64,000 bases of DNA from Aliiglaciecola sp. LCG003 (GTDB taxonomy: Bacteria; Pseudomonadota; Gammaproteobacteria; Enterobacterales; Alteromonadaceae): NCBI RefSeq assembly GCF_030316135.1, contig NZ_CP128185.1, positions 1,116,001 to 1,180,000 of the forward strand, given 5' to 3'. The notes beneath the pieces were generated by a model. It saw nothing but the letters and a program-made list of their open reading frames with translations, searched no databases and was not told where the DNA came from. Both the position numbers and the translations under genes were made by a program. Shown piece after piece: positions 8,907 through 18,278 of this stretch (position 1 is the stretch's first letter; each line of letters begins with the position of its first letter).

Positions 8907-10274
8907 TCACATTACTCTAGAATAGCGTTGTGTATTCTGCAAATTTATATGGGCATCAAAGGACATACAGATGCTGCGGATCAAAAAGCGTGCTCTGGCT
9001 GATACGTGGATCTGTTGTTTGCCGTTTTCAATCAAGCCATCTGTGATAAAGGGTTGTAAAGCGTTCAAGCTTTGCTCGAAGTAATGGTCAAATTCAATAT
9101 CAAACAGCTGATTAACTCGAGTTTTGTTAACCGAGAGGTTGCACATAAGTTGACCGATTACATAGCCGCGGATTTGGTCATCTACGGTTAATTTCACTCC
9201 TCTACAAACTGCATTACCTGCTTCTCGAATATTGGCATAATAACCCTGCAGATCTTTGCGATTTTGGCTGAAGATATCACCTATATGACTAATTGAAGAG
9301 ACGCCGAACCCGACTAAGTCACAGTGGGAATGCGTGGTATAACCTTGGAAGTTACGATGCAATTTACCTTGTGCCTGTGCAACAGCTAGCTCATCACTTG
9401 GTTTAGCAAAGTGATCCATGCCAATCATTACATATCCGGCTAGTAACAAGCGCTCAATCGCCATTTGCATAAGTTCAAGCTTTTGTTCTGTGCTAGGTAA
9501 CCAGTGATCACGGATTTTGCGTTGTGCGGCAAACCTATCTGGCATATGCGCATAATTAAACAAAGAGATACGGTCTGCATCCATTTCGATCACCCTATCA
9601 AGAGTCTGTGCGAAAGCAGTCAAACTTTGATGAGGCAAACCATAGATAAGGTCAAGATTAACAGAGCCCATGCCAATCTCTTTTACACGGTCAACTAAGG
9701 CATGAATGAAGTCAGTGGATTGAACTCTATTAATTGCTTTTTGCACCTTAGGATCAATATCTTGTACTCCAATACTAATCCGGTTAAAACCTATATTAGA
9801 CAAGTGATTAATATAGTCTAGAGGTAGGTTGCGTGGATCAATTTCAATACTAATTTCCGCATCCTGCTCTATGCTAAACGTGCGATGTAAATGTGCTATG
9901 AAGTTGGTGAGTTGCTGTATCGTCAAAAAGCTCGGCGTACCGCCCCCTAGGTGGACTTGCTGCACTTTGTGGCGACTCAATAGAGACTGCCGATTACTCA
10001 TTTCTTCAAACAGGAACTGCAGATACTCATCGGCTTTTTCGCTGTGACGAGTGACAATTTTATTACAAGCACAGTAGTAACATAAGCTATGGCAGAAGGG
10101 GATATGGAAATACAATGACGCCTTATTGTTTGGAGTGGTCTTTAAAGCCTTTATCACATCATCATTTACAAAGGAATCGTGAAACGACAGTGCCGTTGGA
10201 TACGAAGTGTACCTTGGCCCATTGGAATCGTATTTTTTCACAAGGTTTGGTTCAAAGAATTCTGTGATGTTCAT
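8907..10274 (-). CDS. hemN: Oxygen-independent coproporphyrinogen III oxidase (radical SAM)
   Basis: HemN converts coproporphyrinogen III to protoporphyrinogen IX without oxygen in haem synthesis, in the cytoplasm. The 455-residue length matches E. coli HemN. The radical-SAM cluster motif is C61-x3-C65-x2-C68 followed by C70 in CHSLCYYCAC. It is preceded by RYTSYPTA and followed by GGGTPSFL, and the HemN C-terminal domain is present. The extra Cys after the third cluster Cys separates it from HemW, which is encoded separately at 53233. A probable FNR-type site lies about 70-80 bases upstream, fitting anaerobic induction. Confidence 0.96.
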   Translation of the reverse strand: MNITEFFEPNLVKKYDSNGPRYTSYPTALSFHDSFVNDDVIKALKTTPNNKASLYFHIPFCHSLCYYCACNKIVTRHSEKADEYLQFLFEEMSNRQSLLSRHKVQQVHLGGGTPSFLTIQQLTNFIAHLHRTFSIEQDAEISIEIDPRNLPLDYINHLSNIGFNRISIGVQDIDPKVQKAINRVQSTDFIHALVDRVKEIGMGSVNLDLIYGLPHQSLTAFAQTLDRVIEMDADRISLFNYAHMPDRFAAQRKIRDHWLPSTEQKLELMQMAIERLLLAGYVMIGMDHFAKPSDELAVAQAQGKLHRNFQGYTTHSHCDLVGFGVSSISHIGDIFSQNRKDLQGYYANIREAGNAVCRGVKLTVDDQIRGYVIGQLMCNLSVNKTRVNQLFDIEFDHYFEQSLNALQPFITDGLIENGKQQIHVSARARFLIRSICMSFDAHINLQNTQRYSRVM

Positions 10275-10342
10275 GATGCCTTCAATGCCTAGCTGAATGT
10301 ATATATTGAAAGTTAGTATAGGGAAGGTTTAAATCGGCTTTA

Positions 10343-10356
10343 TTGATCAAGCGCAA
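10343..10356 (-). promoter_or_regulatory. Probable FNR/Anr-type binding site upstream of hemN
   Basis: The 14-mer TTGATCAAGCGCAA matches the TTGAT-N4-ATCAA consensus fully in the first half and at CAA in the second, so eight of ten informative bases agree. It sits about 70 bases before the hemN start codon, a place compatible with activation. hemN is a classical FNR-controlled gene in related bacteria. The site was found by eye and has not been scored. Confidence 0.5.
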
Positions 10357-10446
10357 AGATATCTAATTTTGCGCACCACATGGTCGTTTCACTAGAAAAG
10401 TATTGAGAAGGCAGCGCTAGAACACATGAGTAAATAGTGAGGCACT

Positions 10447-10477
10447 GGTTGCGCACCCTAATTGGCGGTGCGCAACC
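10447..10477 (-). terminator. Perfect 11-bp hairpin after the 472-residue protein gene
   Basis: GGTTGCGCACC and its exact complement GGTGCGCAACC are separated by nine bases, ten bases beyond the stop codon of the minus-strand gene at 10487. There is no T-run on the minus strand, so it may be a terminator needing a factor or an mRNA-end stabiliser. Confidence 0.5.
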
Positions 10478-10486
10478 ATAGCATGG

Positions 10487-11905
10487 TTAGCGCTTGGCTT
10501 TATAGCCAAAGAAACGATTAGTAATAATTTGTTCGGCTACGGATTCTGGCACTGACTTTTCCCACCCTCCGCGACCATGGGGAAGCTGTTTAAGAATTTC
10601 CCGAGAATAAATGGAAAATAATCCAGGATCGCTGCACTCGATCCCAGTTAAGAATCCATTTTCAAGCAAATGTCGATACAAAAACCGCAAGTGCTCTTGG
10701 ACTTTTACCCCGGTAAAGTCACTTAATTCACCTTTGTCGTCAAGCTCTGGATAGATAAACAATCGAGTATTATCCGGAAATAGTTTGCCAAAACCCTCTA
10801 AAATTCCACCTTCCACGCCACGATATGAATCTTCATCAAAAATTTGCTTAATATTGACCATGCCAACCACTATGCCAATTTGCAGTTGGGTATACTGCCT
10901 GAAGTATGCCCGCAAAGAGAAGTAACGGGTGTAATCCGACACCATCACGCTATATCCTAATGAATTAAGCAGTTGGACCCGAGCAACTATGTCTTTCTCA
11001 GGTACCCGAGCATCATTCCCTTGTGCATCGTTTAATGAAATCTCTGCGATCACCGCAGTATTGTTTTTGTCCACACCATTTAGGGTATAAAAAGAGTTTT
11101 GACCTTGTTCAATCATGTCCACATTGAGCTTAGTCACCGGCCGAAATGAACCTCGAATAGTTAATACATTCTTCTTATAAAGAACCTCAGAGGGCACAGC
11201 AACGGAACCATCGGGACGGAACATGACGGCTCGTGTTTTCCAACTACGGATCAAATGTAAATTGATGGCGCGGTTGTCAACGTCTTCAAAATACGGACCG
11301 CGGAAATCAATCGAGTCGATTTCGATGCGGTTGGGTTTCATATTGTCAGTCAAAGAGTCGATGATCATTTTAGGATCTTCGAAATAGAAGTAGGAGGCAT
11401 ATATCAAGTTCACCCCGAGTACGCCCAATGCCTGTTGTTGGGCTTCAGCATTGTCATCGAACATGCGCACATGCACGGTGATTTCTGATGGCTCAGCGCC
11501 TGGATACATCTGAATACGGATCCCAACCCAAGCATGACATTCATTTTTACGCCCAAAGCTCTTGGCTGCGACGGTTGCAGCGTAGGCAAAATAACGAGAG
11601 CTTTTCGAACGAATCGAGCCCACACGATCCACTACCAAGTCAAATTCCTGTTCCATCATCGCTTGTACGCGGGCTTTGCTGACATAGCGCCCGTCTTCCT
11701 GTACGCCATAAATAGCATCGGAAAACAACATGTCGTATGCCGACATGGTTTTTGCAATGGTCCCCGCCGCGGCGCCGGCAATAAAAAACTGTCTCGCCAC
11801 TTCTTGACCCGCACCAATTTCAACAATGGTGCCGTACTTCTTTTCATCTAAATTAATTCTAAGGGCTTTTTGACTGGTAGTGCGGGAACTGACTTGTTTA
11901 TCCAT
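10487..11905 (-). CDS. Conserved hypothetical protein, 472 residues, unassigned
   Basis: I cannot assign a family. The protein is soluble, without a signal peptide or membrane segments except a mildly hydrophobic glycine-rich stretch near residues 40-55 (FFIAGAAAGTIAKT). Its middle contains a pattern of short beta strands, and its C-terminal third includes YFSLRAYFRQYTQLQIG and a KLFPDNTRLFIYPE stretch. It ends in a basic KAKR. The gene stands alone between hemN and the PilZ gene, with its own hairpin downstream. The length and lack of low-complexity sequence suggest an enzyme or a structured cytosolic protein; any more precise function would be a guess. Confidence 0.75.
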   Translation of the reverse strand: MDKQVSSRTTSQKALRINLDEKKYGTIVEIGAGQEVARQFFIAGAAAGTIAKTMSAYDMLFSDAIYGVQEDGRYVSKARVQAMMEQEFDLVVDRVGSIRSKSSRYFAYAATVAAKSFGRKNECHAWVGIRIQMYPGAEPSEITVHVRMFDDNAEAQQQALGVLGVNLIYASYFYFEDPKMIIDSLTDNMKPNRIEIDSIDFRGPYFEDVDNRAINLHLIRSWKTRAVMFRPDGSVAVPSEVLYKKNVLTIRGSFRPVTKLNVDMIEQGQNSFYTLNGVDKNNTAVIAEISLNDAQGNDARVPEKDIVARVQLLNSLGYSVMVSDYTRYFSLRAYFRQYTQLQIGIVVGMVNIKQIFDEDSYRGVEGGILEGFGKLFPDNTRLFIYPELDDKGELSDFTGVKVQEHLRFLYRHLLENGFLTGIECSDPGLFSIYSREILKQLPHGRGGWEKSVPESVAEQIITNRFFGYKAKR

Positions 11906-12337
11906 GGATATCTTGTCTTCTTAAGTGGGCGTTTGAGCAATATTAGAACAAAGTGCTTTTGGGGTACAGGGTAATTAATCCCATTCTGATTGATGAGCAA
12001 CTTAGGAAGCATTCAAACTAGCGTTTTTCATTTAATTAGACCATGTCATTCCAATTCATTTTATTAAATAAAGCTCTGCGTTACTTATTGGCTTTTAGTC
12101 CAATACGAATAAGATAGACAGTGATGCAGTCAAATGGGCAATCCATGGCGAAAAATCACTGGCGGATCACTGAGTCATTTATCGTGTGAGGGTAAATATA
12201 TGGCCATTAATGGACGAATCGCCTGTTGAAGGCAATTTAATGCGATTAGTTCTTGAATTTGCTAGGGTTGAACTTTAGATTGAGGGTATAACCATTACTG
12301 TGATCAATATGATTTCGAAAGGTAGTAGATAGTCCAA
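11906..12337. other. Intergenic region between divergent genes (no gene seen)
   Basis: The 432 bases hold the promoters of the unassigned gene (left, minus) and the PilZ gene (right, plus). The stretch is AT-rich. I see no ORF with a plausible start, no clear hairpin and no copy of the dispersed repeat found further on. Confidence 0.5.
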
Positions 12338-14740
12338 ATGGAAAGCAACGCGAAAATTACAAGAGACGAGTTGGATGCAATTATTGCCAAAATTCGTTAT
12401 GTACCCCTAAGTCGTTTTATTAAGCTGGTTGAAAGTAACAGTTTATTAAAAGGCTTGGACGATAAGACTGTGGTTTCTTTGAAAACGGAAATTTCGCGTT
12501 TGTGGACTGTTTGTGATCGCACCATCGATTTACGCTATAAAGTCGATGAATTAGAAACCGCAAAAGTGGAAGTGGCAGGCATTACCCATTTCCTAGACAA
12601 GGCGTCTTTAGGCTTGTTAGAAAATGAGATCCACCGTTACGCTAACCATTATACAATCGGCGCTTATGAGCAAGTGAAGCGCTATTTCGAAGAAAACAAA
12701 GATGCATTAGCGACCCAGCAGCAACTGTCGACTAAGACTATCGAGACGGTAGATTTTAGCCAAATATTTGAACGCTCAGAAGAGCGCATGAATTTGGCGA
12801 TATCCTGTTCTTTATACAAACTTAATGTAGATATCGTTGAGCGGGATTTTGATCCTGCTCGATTAGTCTCTGATCAACACTTTGAAATAGTGACCTCTAA
12901 TATTAGTAAGACCGCCTTGAAAGTGCGCAGTAAAGTGATGCTCAAACGGGGTGACTTTGTCGCTATTTCCTTTGATGACTTGGAAAAGGAATTACTCTTC
13001 AAACAAAGTCTTATCACTTATGAAGTCATGCATTGTTCCTACAACCTCAAACTGAAAAAGTTTGACTGTGCTTTAAAATTGGCAGATATCGAAAAAAATG
13101 AAGAGTTTCAGAAGTATACTAAAAATCTTATTTTCAGCCACAAGCACAAATACAAGGTTGACTTAGATACCATATATGACGCCTGCATCGCCAAAGGGTA
13201 TGAGCAGTTTTTTGTCACTACCACTGATAGCTTTGGGTTATTTGTGGATGATAATAAGACCGTTAGCCAATCCTTCGGTAATGATCATTCCCTTGAAAAT
13301 ATTCATTTATTTGATGTGAATGGTAAAAATTATAGCGATGCACTGCTTAGTAAGATGGATATATCCAACTATTTAAGTGCTCATCCATATTGCTATCTTT
13401 TTGTCGCCAGAGGCAAAAAAAACGACAATCAGCAAACCATATTTTTTCATTGCATTCTTGATGGACAAGCCGATAATCTAGCGGCGGTTCAGCGTTTTGC
13501 CAAGACTAAAGGAGCGAGATTATTCAAAGTCACTAAAGCCCAAGTCAATCGTTCTGAAGCATTTAGGACATCTACCATTCCCAGTGAAGCGCAGCAGGAA
13601 TATGGCACCGAACGGATTTATCGTAGTTCATCAAAAGCCCGTAAACTGCTGGAAAAGAATCAGTCTATTTATAACTTCACACCTGTCTTGAACAATGCAT
13701 TGGATTTGATCGATTGGTCTACAGAAACTTACTCAGTCAACCCAAAACATGTGTTTACCCCGAATGCCAATAATGGAATTGACGATTTACGCTTGATTAA
13801 AGCGGAGACCTTAGACTTACGAGTAGAAGATCGCTTCGCGTTGAAAACTAAAATTACCTTGTTCCGCAAAGGTGAAAATGTATCAGGCATTACTATCGAT
13901 GTATCTTCCTTGGGTTTATGCGTGAAAATGGAGAAGAATCTCGATATAAAACCCAACACCAAAGTTGAGATAGGCTTCGACAATTTTGCCCAACGGACAA
14001 CGTTATATACTTTGAGTCGATGCTCTTATTATGTCATAGGTTGCGATAGAAATATGCTTCGCTTAAGCAATCGAGGTATAGCTAATCATGATGGCAGAGA
14101 GTTTTTTACCGCCTATATTCGCAGCAAATTAGAAGAACTAACTGCTATTGGCAAAGAAAACGAAGTCTATGGCTTGAATCGGATGTTGCGCAATGTGTTT
14201 TCCTCCAATGCTCGCAACTGCCAGCTATTTACGTCGACTTTCAAAAATCAGTTATCGTTATCTGTTATTGCCAATACCGATCAACGTTTCTCAATGTTCG
14301 GCAATCCAGTCACCTCTGAACAACTGGCAGCCCATATTAGAGATTGGTTTTATGATAATACGATCAATCAGGGATTGAAAAAATTATTGCAAGAAGCTGA
14401 GCAGCAAAAAAGCCAACAGGTTGCATTGTTGGTTCTTTCAATTGCTGAGAAAGAGGGGATCCCTTATATCGGCAAAATGCGATTGTTGCCGTTAGAGGGG
14501 CTAGACAAAGTTGAGTTGCACAATGCGATACGAGTTTCTCAAGTGAAGAAGCGCACCGCTAGGGTGTTTGAATTAAAGGCTATTTCCGCGCCTGACGAAT
14601 TTAAACGTTATTACAGTGATGAGCTTAGTTATATCAATCGTTTCGCAAAGCACAAATACAAAGACCTTCGAGAACGTATAACAGATGTAAAAGGCGTAAT
14701 TGAAATTGTTGAAATCACAGACCTGTTTCACCAAAAATAA
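12338..14740 (+). CDS. Large PilZ-domain protein (putative cyclic-di-GMP receptor)
   Basis: The 800-residue cytosolic protein has a canonical PilZ domain at about residues 492-575. The RVEDR (RxxxR) motif is at about 494-498, and DVSSLG, matching the (D/N)xSxxG box, lies about 23 residues later, so cyclic-di-GMP binding is expected. A second related module lies near residues 165-250, where NISKTAL replaces the glycine, so that copy is probably degenerate. The N-terminal ~160 residues are helical. The region after the PilZ domain contains no enzymatic motif I recognise. The gene is monocistronic by position. The long multi-module build suggests a scaffold or motility effector rather than a simple YcgR. 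Confidence 0.8.
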   Translation: MESNAKITRDELDAIIAKIRYVPLSRFIKLVESNSLLKGLDDKTVVSLKTEISRLWTVCDRTIDLRYKVDELETAKVEVAGITHFLDKASLGLLENEIHRYANHYTIGAYEQVKRYFEENKDALATQQQLSTKTIETVDFSQIFERSEERMNLAISCSLYKLNVDIVERDFDPARLVSDQHFEIVTSNISKTALKVRSKVMLKRGDFVAISFDDLEKELLFKQSLITYEVMHCSYNLKLKKFDCALKLADIEKNEEFQKYTKNLIFSHKHKYKVDLDTIYDACIAKGYEQFFVTTTDSFGLFVDDNKTVSQSFGNDHSLENIHLFDVNGKNYSDALLSKMDISNYLSAHPYCYLFVARGKKNDNQQTIFFHCILDGQADNLAAVQRFAKTKGARLFKVTKAQVNRSEAFRTSTIPSEAQQEYGTERIYRSSSKARKLLEKNQSIYNFTPVLNNALDLIDWSTETYSVNPKHVFTPNANNGIDDLRLIKAETLDLRVEDRFALKTKITLFRKGENVSGITIDVSSLGLCVKMEKNLDIKPNTKVEIGFDNFAQRTTLYTLSRCSYYVIGCDRNMLRLSNRGIANHDGREFFTAYIRSKLEELTAIGKENEVYGLNRMLRNVFSSNARNCQLFTSTFKNQLSLSVIANTDQRFSMFGNPVTSEQLAAHIRDWFYDNTINQGLKKLLQEAEQQKSQQVALLVLSIAEKEGIPYIGKMRLLPLEGLDKVELHNAIRVSQVKKRTARVFELKAISAPDEFKRYYSDELSYINRFAKHKYKDLRERITDVKGVIEIVEITDLFHQK

Positions 14741-14891
14741 ATTACCCTCAAATAATCAGTTTAACAAGAGTATGATTTAATTTAATATTTTGGCCATATA
14801 AGGGCAAATATTGCACCCTGAATGAGACTGCTCTAGCAAAATCAAAAATGTGTCTTACACTTTATAGTTCATAAACTAGGACACACATATT

Positions 14892-15734
14892 ATGAAAACA
14901 TGTTATTTGGTGTTAGTAGTAGTTAGTTCACTTGCTCTGATTGCTTGTAGTCCAGAGTCTAAGCAATCCGTCAATGCTGAGCAAAATCCCGCCATTACGA
15001 CTCAACCCCTAGGGCAATCTACGCCCGTTGATCCCCAATGTTCTTATATTCTTGGATTTGACGTATGGGAGCCCTACCAATACGTTGACGTAGATAACCG
15101 TGTTAGGGGCTTAGACGTCGAGCTCATTACCACTGTGCTAAGTAACATGGGATGCAGTATTGAATTTAAACAAGGTACTTGGGTGATGCTGTTGGAGGAT
15201 CTTAAACAAGGCCAGGTTGACATTTTACTCGGTGCCTCGAAAACCCAACCCAGAGAAGAGTATGCGTTTTTTAGTGAGCCTTATCGCAGTGAGGAGTTTT
15301 CGCTATATATACGTAAAGATGATCAAAAACGCGCTAGTTATTCAGATCTTGATGATTTCATTGCCAACGGCAGTAAAATAGGAGTTGTCAGTGACTACTT
15401 TTATGGTCCGAGGATCTCTATCTTGCTTGACGGAAGCGCCACATCAAAACAATTTGTCAGTGGCATTATGGGCGAGCTAAATATTGCGAGGTTACTTGAT
15501 CAAGATATTGATGGCTTCTTAGAAGATAGTTTCGTTGGGGCATCTATGCTGCGTAGAAAAGGTCTAAGTCAGTACATTACTCCTCATGGTTTTACGATTA
15601 AAACGGGCGAAATATACGTGATGTTTAGCAAGGATAGTGTTGAGGAACAAAAAGTGGACGAGTTTAATCATAAGTTATCTGAATTTAGAAGCAGCACCGG
15701 CTATAAAGAACTTATGGGAAAATACAGTCTTTAA
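14892..15734 (+). CDS. Transporter substrate-binding domain lipoprotein (SBP_bac_3-like)
   Basis: The 280-residue protein carries a lipoprotein signal peptide with a lipobox ending LIAC at Cys19, followed by a low-complexity linker to about residue 50. A family-3 periplasmic binding fold then follows: ILGFDVWEPYQYVD, RGLDVELI, QGQVDILLGASKT and REEYAFFSEPYR are the usual blocks for amino-acid-type binding proteins. No ABC permease or ATPase gene is nearby, so it may serve as a sensor or as a stand-alone binding protein, as is common in Alteromonadales. The next ~760 bases contain no gene. Confidence 0.82.
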   Translation: MKTCYLVLVVVSSLALIACSPESKQSVNAEQNPAITTQPLGQSTPVDPQCSYILGFDVWEPYQYVDVDNRVRGLDVELITTVLSNMGCSIEFKQGTWVMLLEDLKQGQVDILLGASKTQPREEYAFFSEPYRSEEFSLYIRKDDQKRASYSDLDDFIANGSKIGVVSDYFYGPRISILLDGSATSKQFVSGIMGELNIARLLDQDIDGFLEDSFVGASMLRRKGLSQYITPHGFTIKTGEIYVMFSKDSVEEQKVDEFNHKLSEFRSSTGYKELMGKYSL

Positions 15735-16493
15735 ACGCAAAGTTTGATGTATTATTTTTTGCTGAACACTAATCTCCTGCTGGGACCTAACCCCCATTGG
15801 AGGATCTAAATACTGGGTTGGCTAGCCCCTAATAATGAACCGAAAATTAGGGTGCTGGCTTTCAGTTTTTCCCAAATTAATTCAATACTGGATAATCAGG
15901 TTCACTAGGGACATAGGAAGCTGCAAACATTACTTGTCTTAAATACAAGTGTGTTTGCAGTGTTCAAGCAATATTGTTGTTGAACACCACTGCGCTAAAC
16001 CGTATTCCCGCAGGGCTAATCACAGGCCCACTTAGGTTATTCAAACGTCTATTTCTAGCCGTTTACATTTTTGCTCGTTGATGTTGAGCACGACGTTCCA
16101 TCTCAAGGACAAAATGCTACTGGCGCCGGTATCACCATCGCCAACTGGGCGAATAGAGCGTTAAGATAAATTAGTAGCGCCGTCCCTAATGATATCGCCC
16201 AGCACCTTTGCAAAACTTGCTGCTGACTAAATGCACTAAATATTCAATTTCACCTAATTTACTCTGCAATAGCGACTATCCCTACCTGTGCGGGAATGCT
16301 TAGGGATGACACTTGTTTGGGCAGTGGAGGGCGACTTTGCGGGTTGACGGGCATCCCATAGTTGTTTTTTTTGATTTGATAAAGTGGTATAAACTCGAGC
16401 CATTGAACCGCTGGTTTTCCTGCGCATTCCAATTAACAAGTCTGTTTTAATGTTTTTCTGACATAGGGTGTTAACCCCAAAGGTTGTGTTCTA
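15735..16493. other. 759-bp gene-free region with consecutive inverted repeats
   Basis: No convincing gene is present. Four inverted repeats are visible: CCCTAAT/ATTAGGG (15827-15833 with 15846-15852), a long one at 15921-15960, TGTTCAA/TTGAACA (15960-15966 with 15979-15985), and ATCCCTA/TAGGGAT around 16278-16307. The last resembles the short palindromic intergenic repeats (with GCGGGAAT inside) common in proteobacteria. The region separates the binding-protein gene from the dctB-like gene, whose promoter must lie at its right end. Confidence 0.55.
15921..15960. repeat. 40-nt near-perfect inverted repeat
   Basis: CTGCAAACA pairs with TGTTTGCAG and the inner ACTTGT pairs with ACAAGT. Only TT on one side and G on the other are unpaired, and the loop has seven bases. 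It would fold into a strong cruciform or RNA hairpin. It lies nearly 190 bases past the last stop codon and has no T-run, so it is not an ordinary terminator. Confidence 0.65.
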
Positions 16494-18278
16494 TTGCGTT
16501 TACTTTCAGTGCTCGGTATATGGATTTTATGTGTTGGTCTTGTGGCAATTATCGCAGTGCAGGAAGGTAAATCTTATCTAGAATCCAAGTCAAATCGCAT
16601 GCTAACCGAGGTTTCTGCACGGCTTGAAATCGAATTAGACAAATATCGAACCCTGCCGAAAGTTTTGACCTTGCACCCGGTTATTGAGACTGCGTTATTA
16701 AAAACAACCCCTGAGATTGATCAAGACGCCAACCTGTTATTGGCCCGCTACAATAATTCGTTGTCTAGTGAGGCCGTATATTTGATTGACGCAACTGGTG
16801 TCACCATAGCCTCGAGCAATTGGGACCAAGCAAATAGCTTTGTGGGTAGCGATTATCACTTTAGACCCTATTTTCAGCAGGCGATGATGGGCAATGAAGG
16901 AAGTTACTTTGCCTTGGGTACGGTTTCTAAGCAGCGTGGCTACTACTTTTCCCAACCCGTTCGCAGAGACGATGAAGTCTTAGGGGTATTAGTCATTAAA
17001 GTATCCCTCACTGCAATTGAAGATGGGTGGTCAGGGCAGGGACTAGAGTTTTTACTTACAGACATATACGGCGTGGTGTTTTATGGCTCTCAAGCGGAGT
17101 GGAACTACAAAGCACTTGCGAGTTTGCCGGTTGACGTTGAGCAACAACTCATTGAGCAGCGCCAATATGATGGCATGCCGATTCAACAATTAACCGATTT
17201 TGCCAATAATAGCGATGTTCTCAACAGTAAAAAATTCTATTTACCATTCAAAGGTAGTTCAAAATCTTTTTATCAAACCCACAAAGATATGAGTCCTGTA
17301 GGCTGGCGTCTTTTTGCGCTTACTCCGGTCAATATGATCAACCAGATTGTTTTTTGGAGTTTGGCAGTTGCTACGGTATTTTTCGTGTTGTTTTACCTTG
17401 TGAGTTTTTATTGGCGAAGAACAGTCGATGCGCAGAAACAACTAGCAGCGATAAACGAAGAGCTTGAGCACCGTGTTGAGACTCGCACAACCGAGCTTCG
17501 TCAATCGAACAATCAATTAATCAGTATTATTGATAAGCAAAAGCAGACCGAAAAAATACTAAAAGAAACTCAGTTTGAATTGATCCAAGCCGGCAAGTTG
17601 GCGTTGCTTGGCGAAATGTCAGCAAGTATTAATCATGAACTGAATCAACCATTGACGGCGATGCGAACTTATACCGAAACATTACTGATGATGGTGTCAA
17701 AAGGGAAACTGGACAATTTGGAACATAATGCTCAGGAGATCTTAAAGCTCAACAAGATGATGGCAAAAATCGTTGGACAATATAAATTGTTTGCACGCAA
17801 ATCTGTCGGCAAAATGGGACCTGTTTGTATTCAAGAAATCCTATCAGCGTCGCTATCAATCTTAGATGCAAAAATGCAGAAAATAGGGGTTAAGCTTGAT
17901 GTTGAGGGGAAATTAGCAGGAATTCAAGTTTTGGCCGAATCCGTTCCATTGGAGCAAGTCCTGGTTAATCTTCTTAACAACGCCCTGCAAGCTTGTGTGG
18001 ATACCGACATCCCAGCAATCGATATTAAAGTCGAGCATGATCAAAACTTAGTTACTATCAGCGTGGCGGACAATGGCCCGGGATTCCCTCAGGGTGTAAT
18101 TGAGCATGTTTTTGAGCCGTTTTATACCACCAAAGGGCAGGGCTTGGGATTAGGCTTAACTATATCAAAACGCATTGTTGAATCTTTCGGAGGTACCATT
18201 GGGGCTAGTAATGGCGCAGTCAACGGCGCTGTATTTACCGTGATTCTTGCGCGTTTCAAAGAAGATAATAAAATATGA
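16494..18278 (+). CDS. DctB-type sensor histidine kinase
   Basis: The 594-residue inner-membrane kinase has a first membrane segment at about 5-25, a periplasmic double-Cache-like sensor (about 30-280, with the DATGVTIASSNW and SYFALGTVSKQRGYYFSQP blocks typical of DctB) and a second membrane segment at about 283-305. A coiled coil follows, then the H box with His381 in NHELNQPL, the N box NLLNNALQAC, and ATP-lid motifs DNGPGF and GLGLGL. DctB senses C4-dicarboxylates in rhizobia and pseudomonads; here the ligand is unknown. TTG start, with AAAGG ten bases upstream. It overlaps the regulator gene by ATGA. I withhold the symbol because the regulon here is not the classical dctA. Confidence 0.88.
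   Translation: MRLLSVLGIWILCVGLVAIIAVQEGKSYLESKSNRMLTEVSARLEIELDKYRTLPKVLTLHPVIETALLKTTPEIDQDANLLLARYNNSLSSEAVYLIDATGVTIASSNWDQANSFVGSDYHFRPYFQQAMMGNEGSYFALGTVSKQRGYYFSQPVRRDDEVLGVLVIKVSLTAIEDGWSGQGLEFLLTDIYGVVFYGSQAEWNYKALASLPVDVEQQLIEQRQYDGMPIQQLTDFANNSDVLNSKKFYLPFKGSSKSFYQTHKDMSPVGWRLFALTPVNMINQIVFWSLAVATVFFVLFYLVSFYWRRTVDAQKQLAAINEELEHRVETRTTELRQSNNQLISIIDKQKQTEKILKETQFELIQAGKLALLGEMSASINHELNQPLTAMRTYTETLLMMVSKGKLDNLEHNAQEILKLNKMMAKIVGQYKLFARKSVGKMGPVCIQEILSASLSILDAKMQKIGVKLDVEGKLAGIQVLAESVPLEQVLVNLLNNALQACVDTDIPAIDIKVEHDQNLVTISVADNGPGFPQGVIEHVFEPFYTTKGQGLGLGLTISKRIVESFGGTIGASNGAVNGAVFTVILARFKEDNKI

Noticed and set aside
8907-10274. hemN as a second hemW
   Set aside because: The fourth Cys (C70) after the cluster motif and the 455-residue length are those of HemN; HemW is at 53233.
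15821-15990. Integron attC sites
   Set aside because: The inverted repeats lack the paired R and L boxes and the GTTRRRY-type core, and no integron integrase or cassettes are present.
16254-16439. Short minus-strand reading frame as a gene
   Set aside because: No ribosome site, biased composition, and it covers a palindromic intergenic repeat (ATCCCTA...TAGGGAT).
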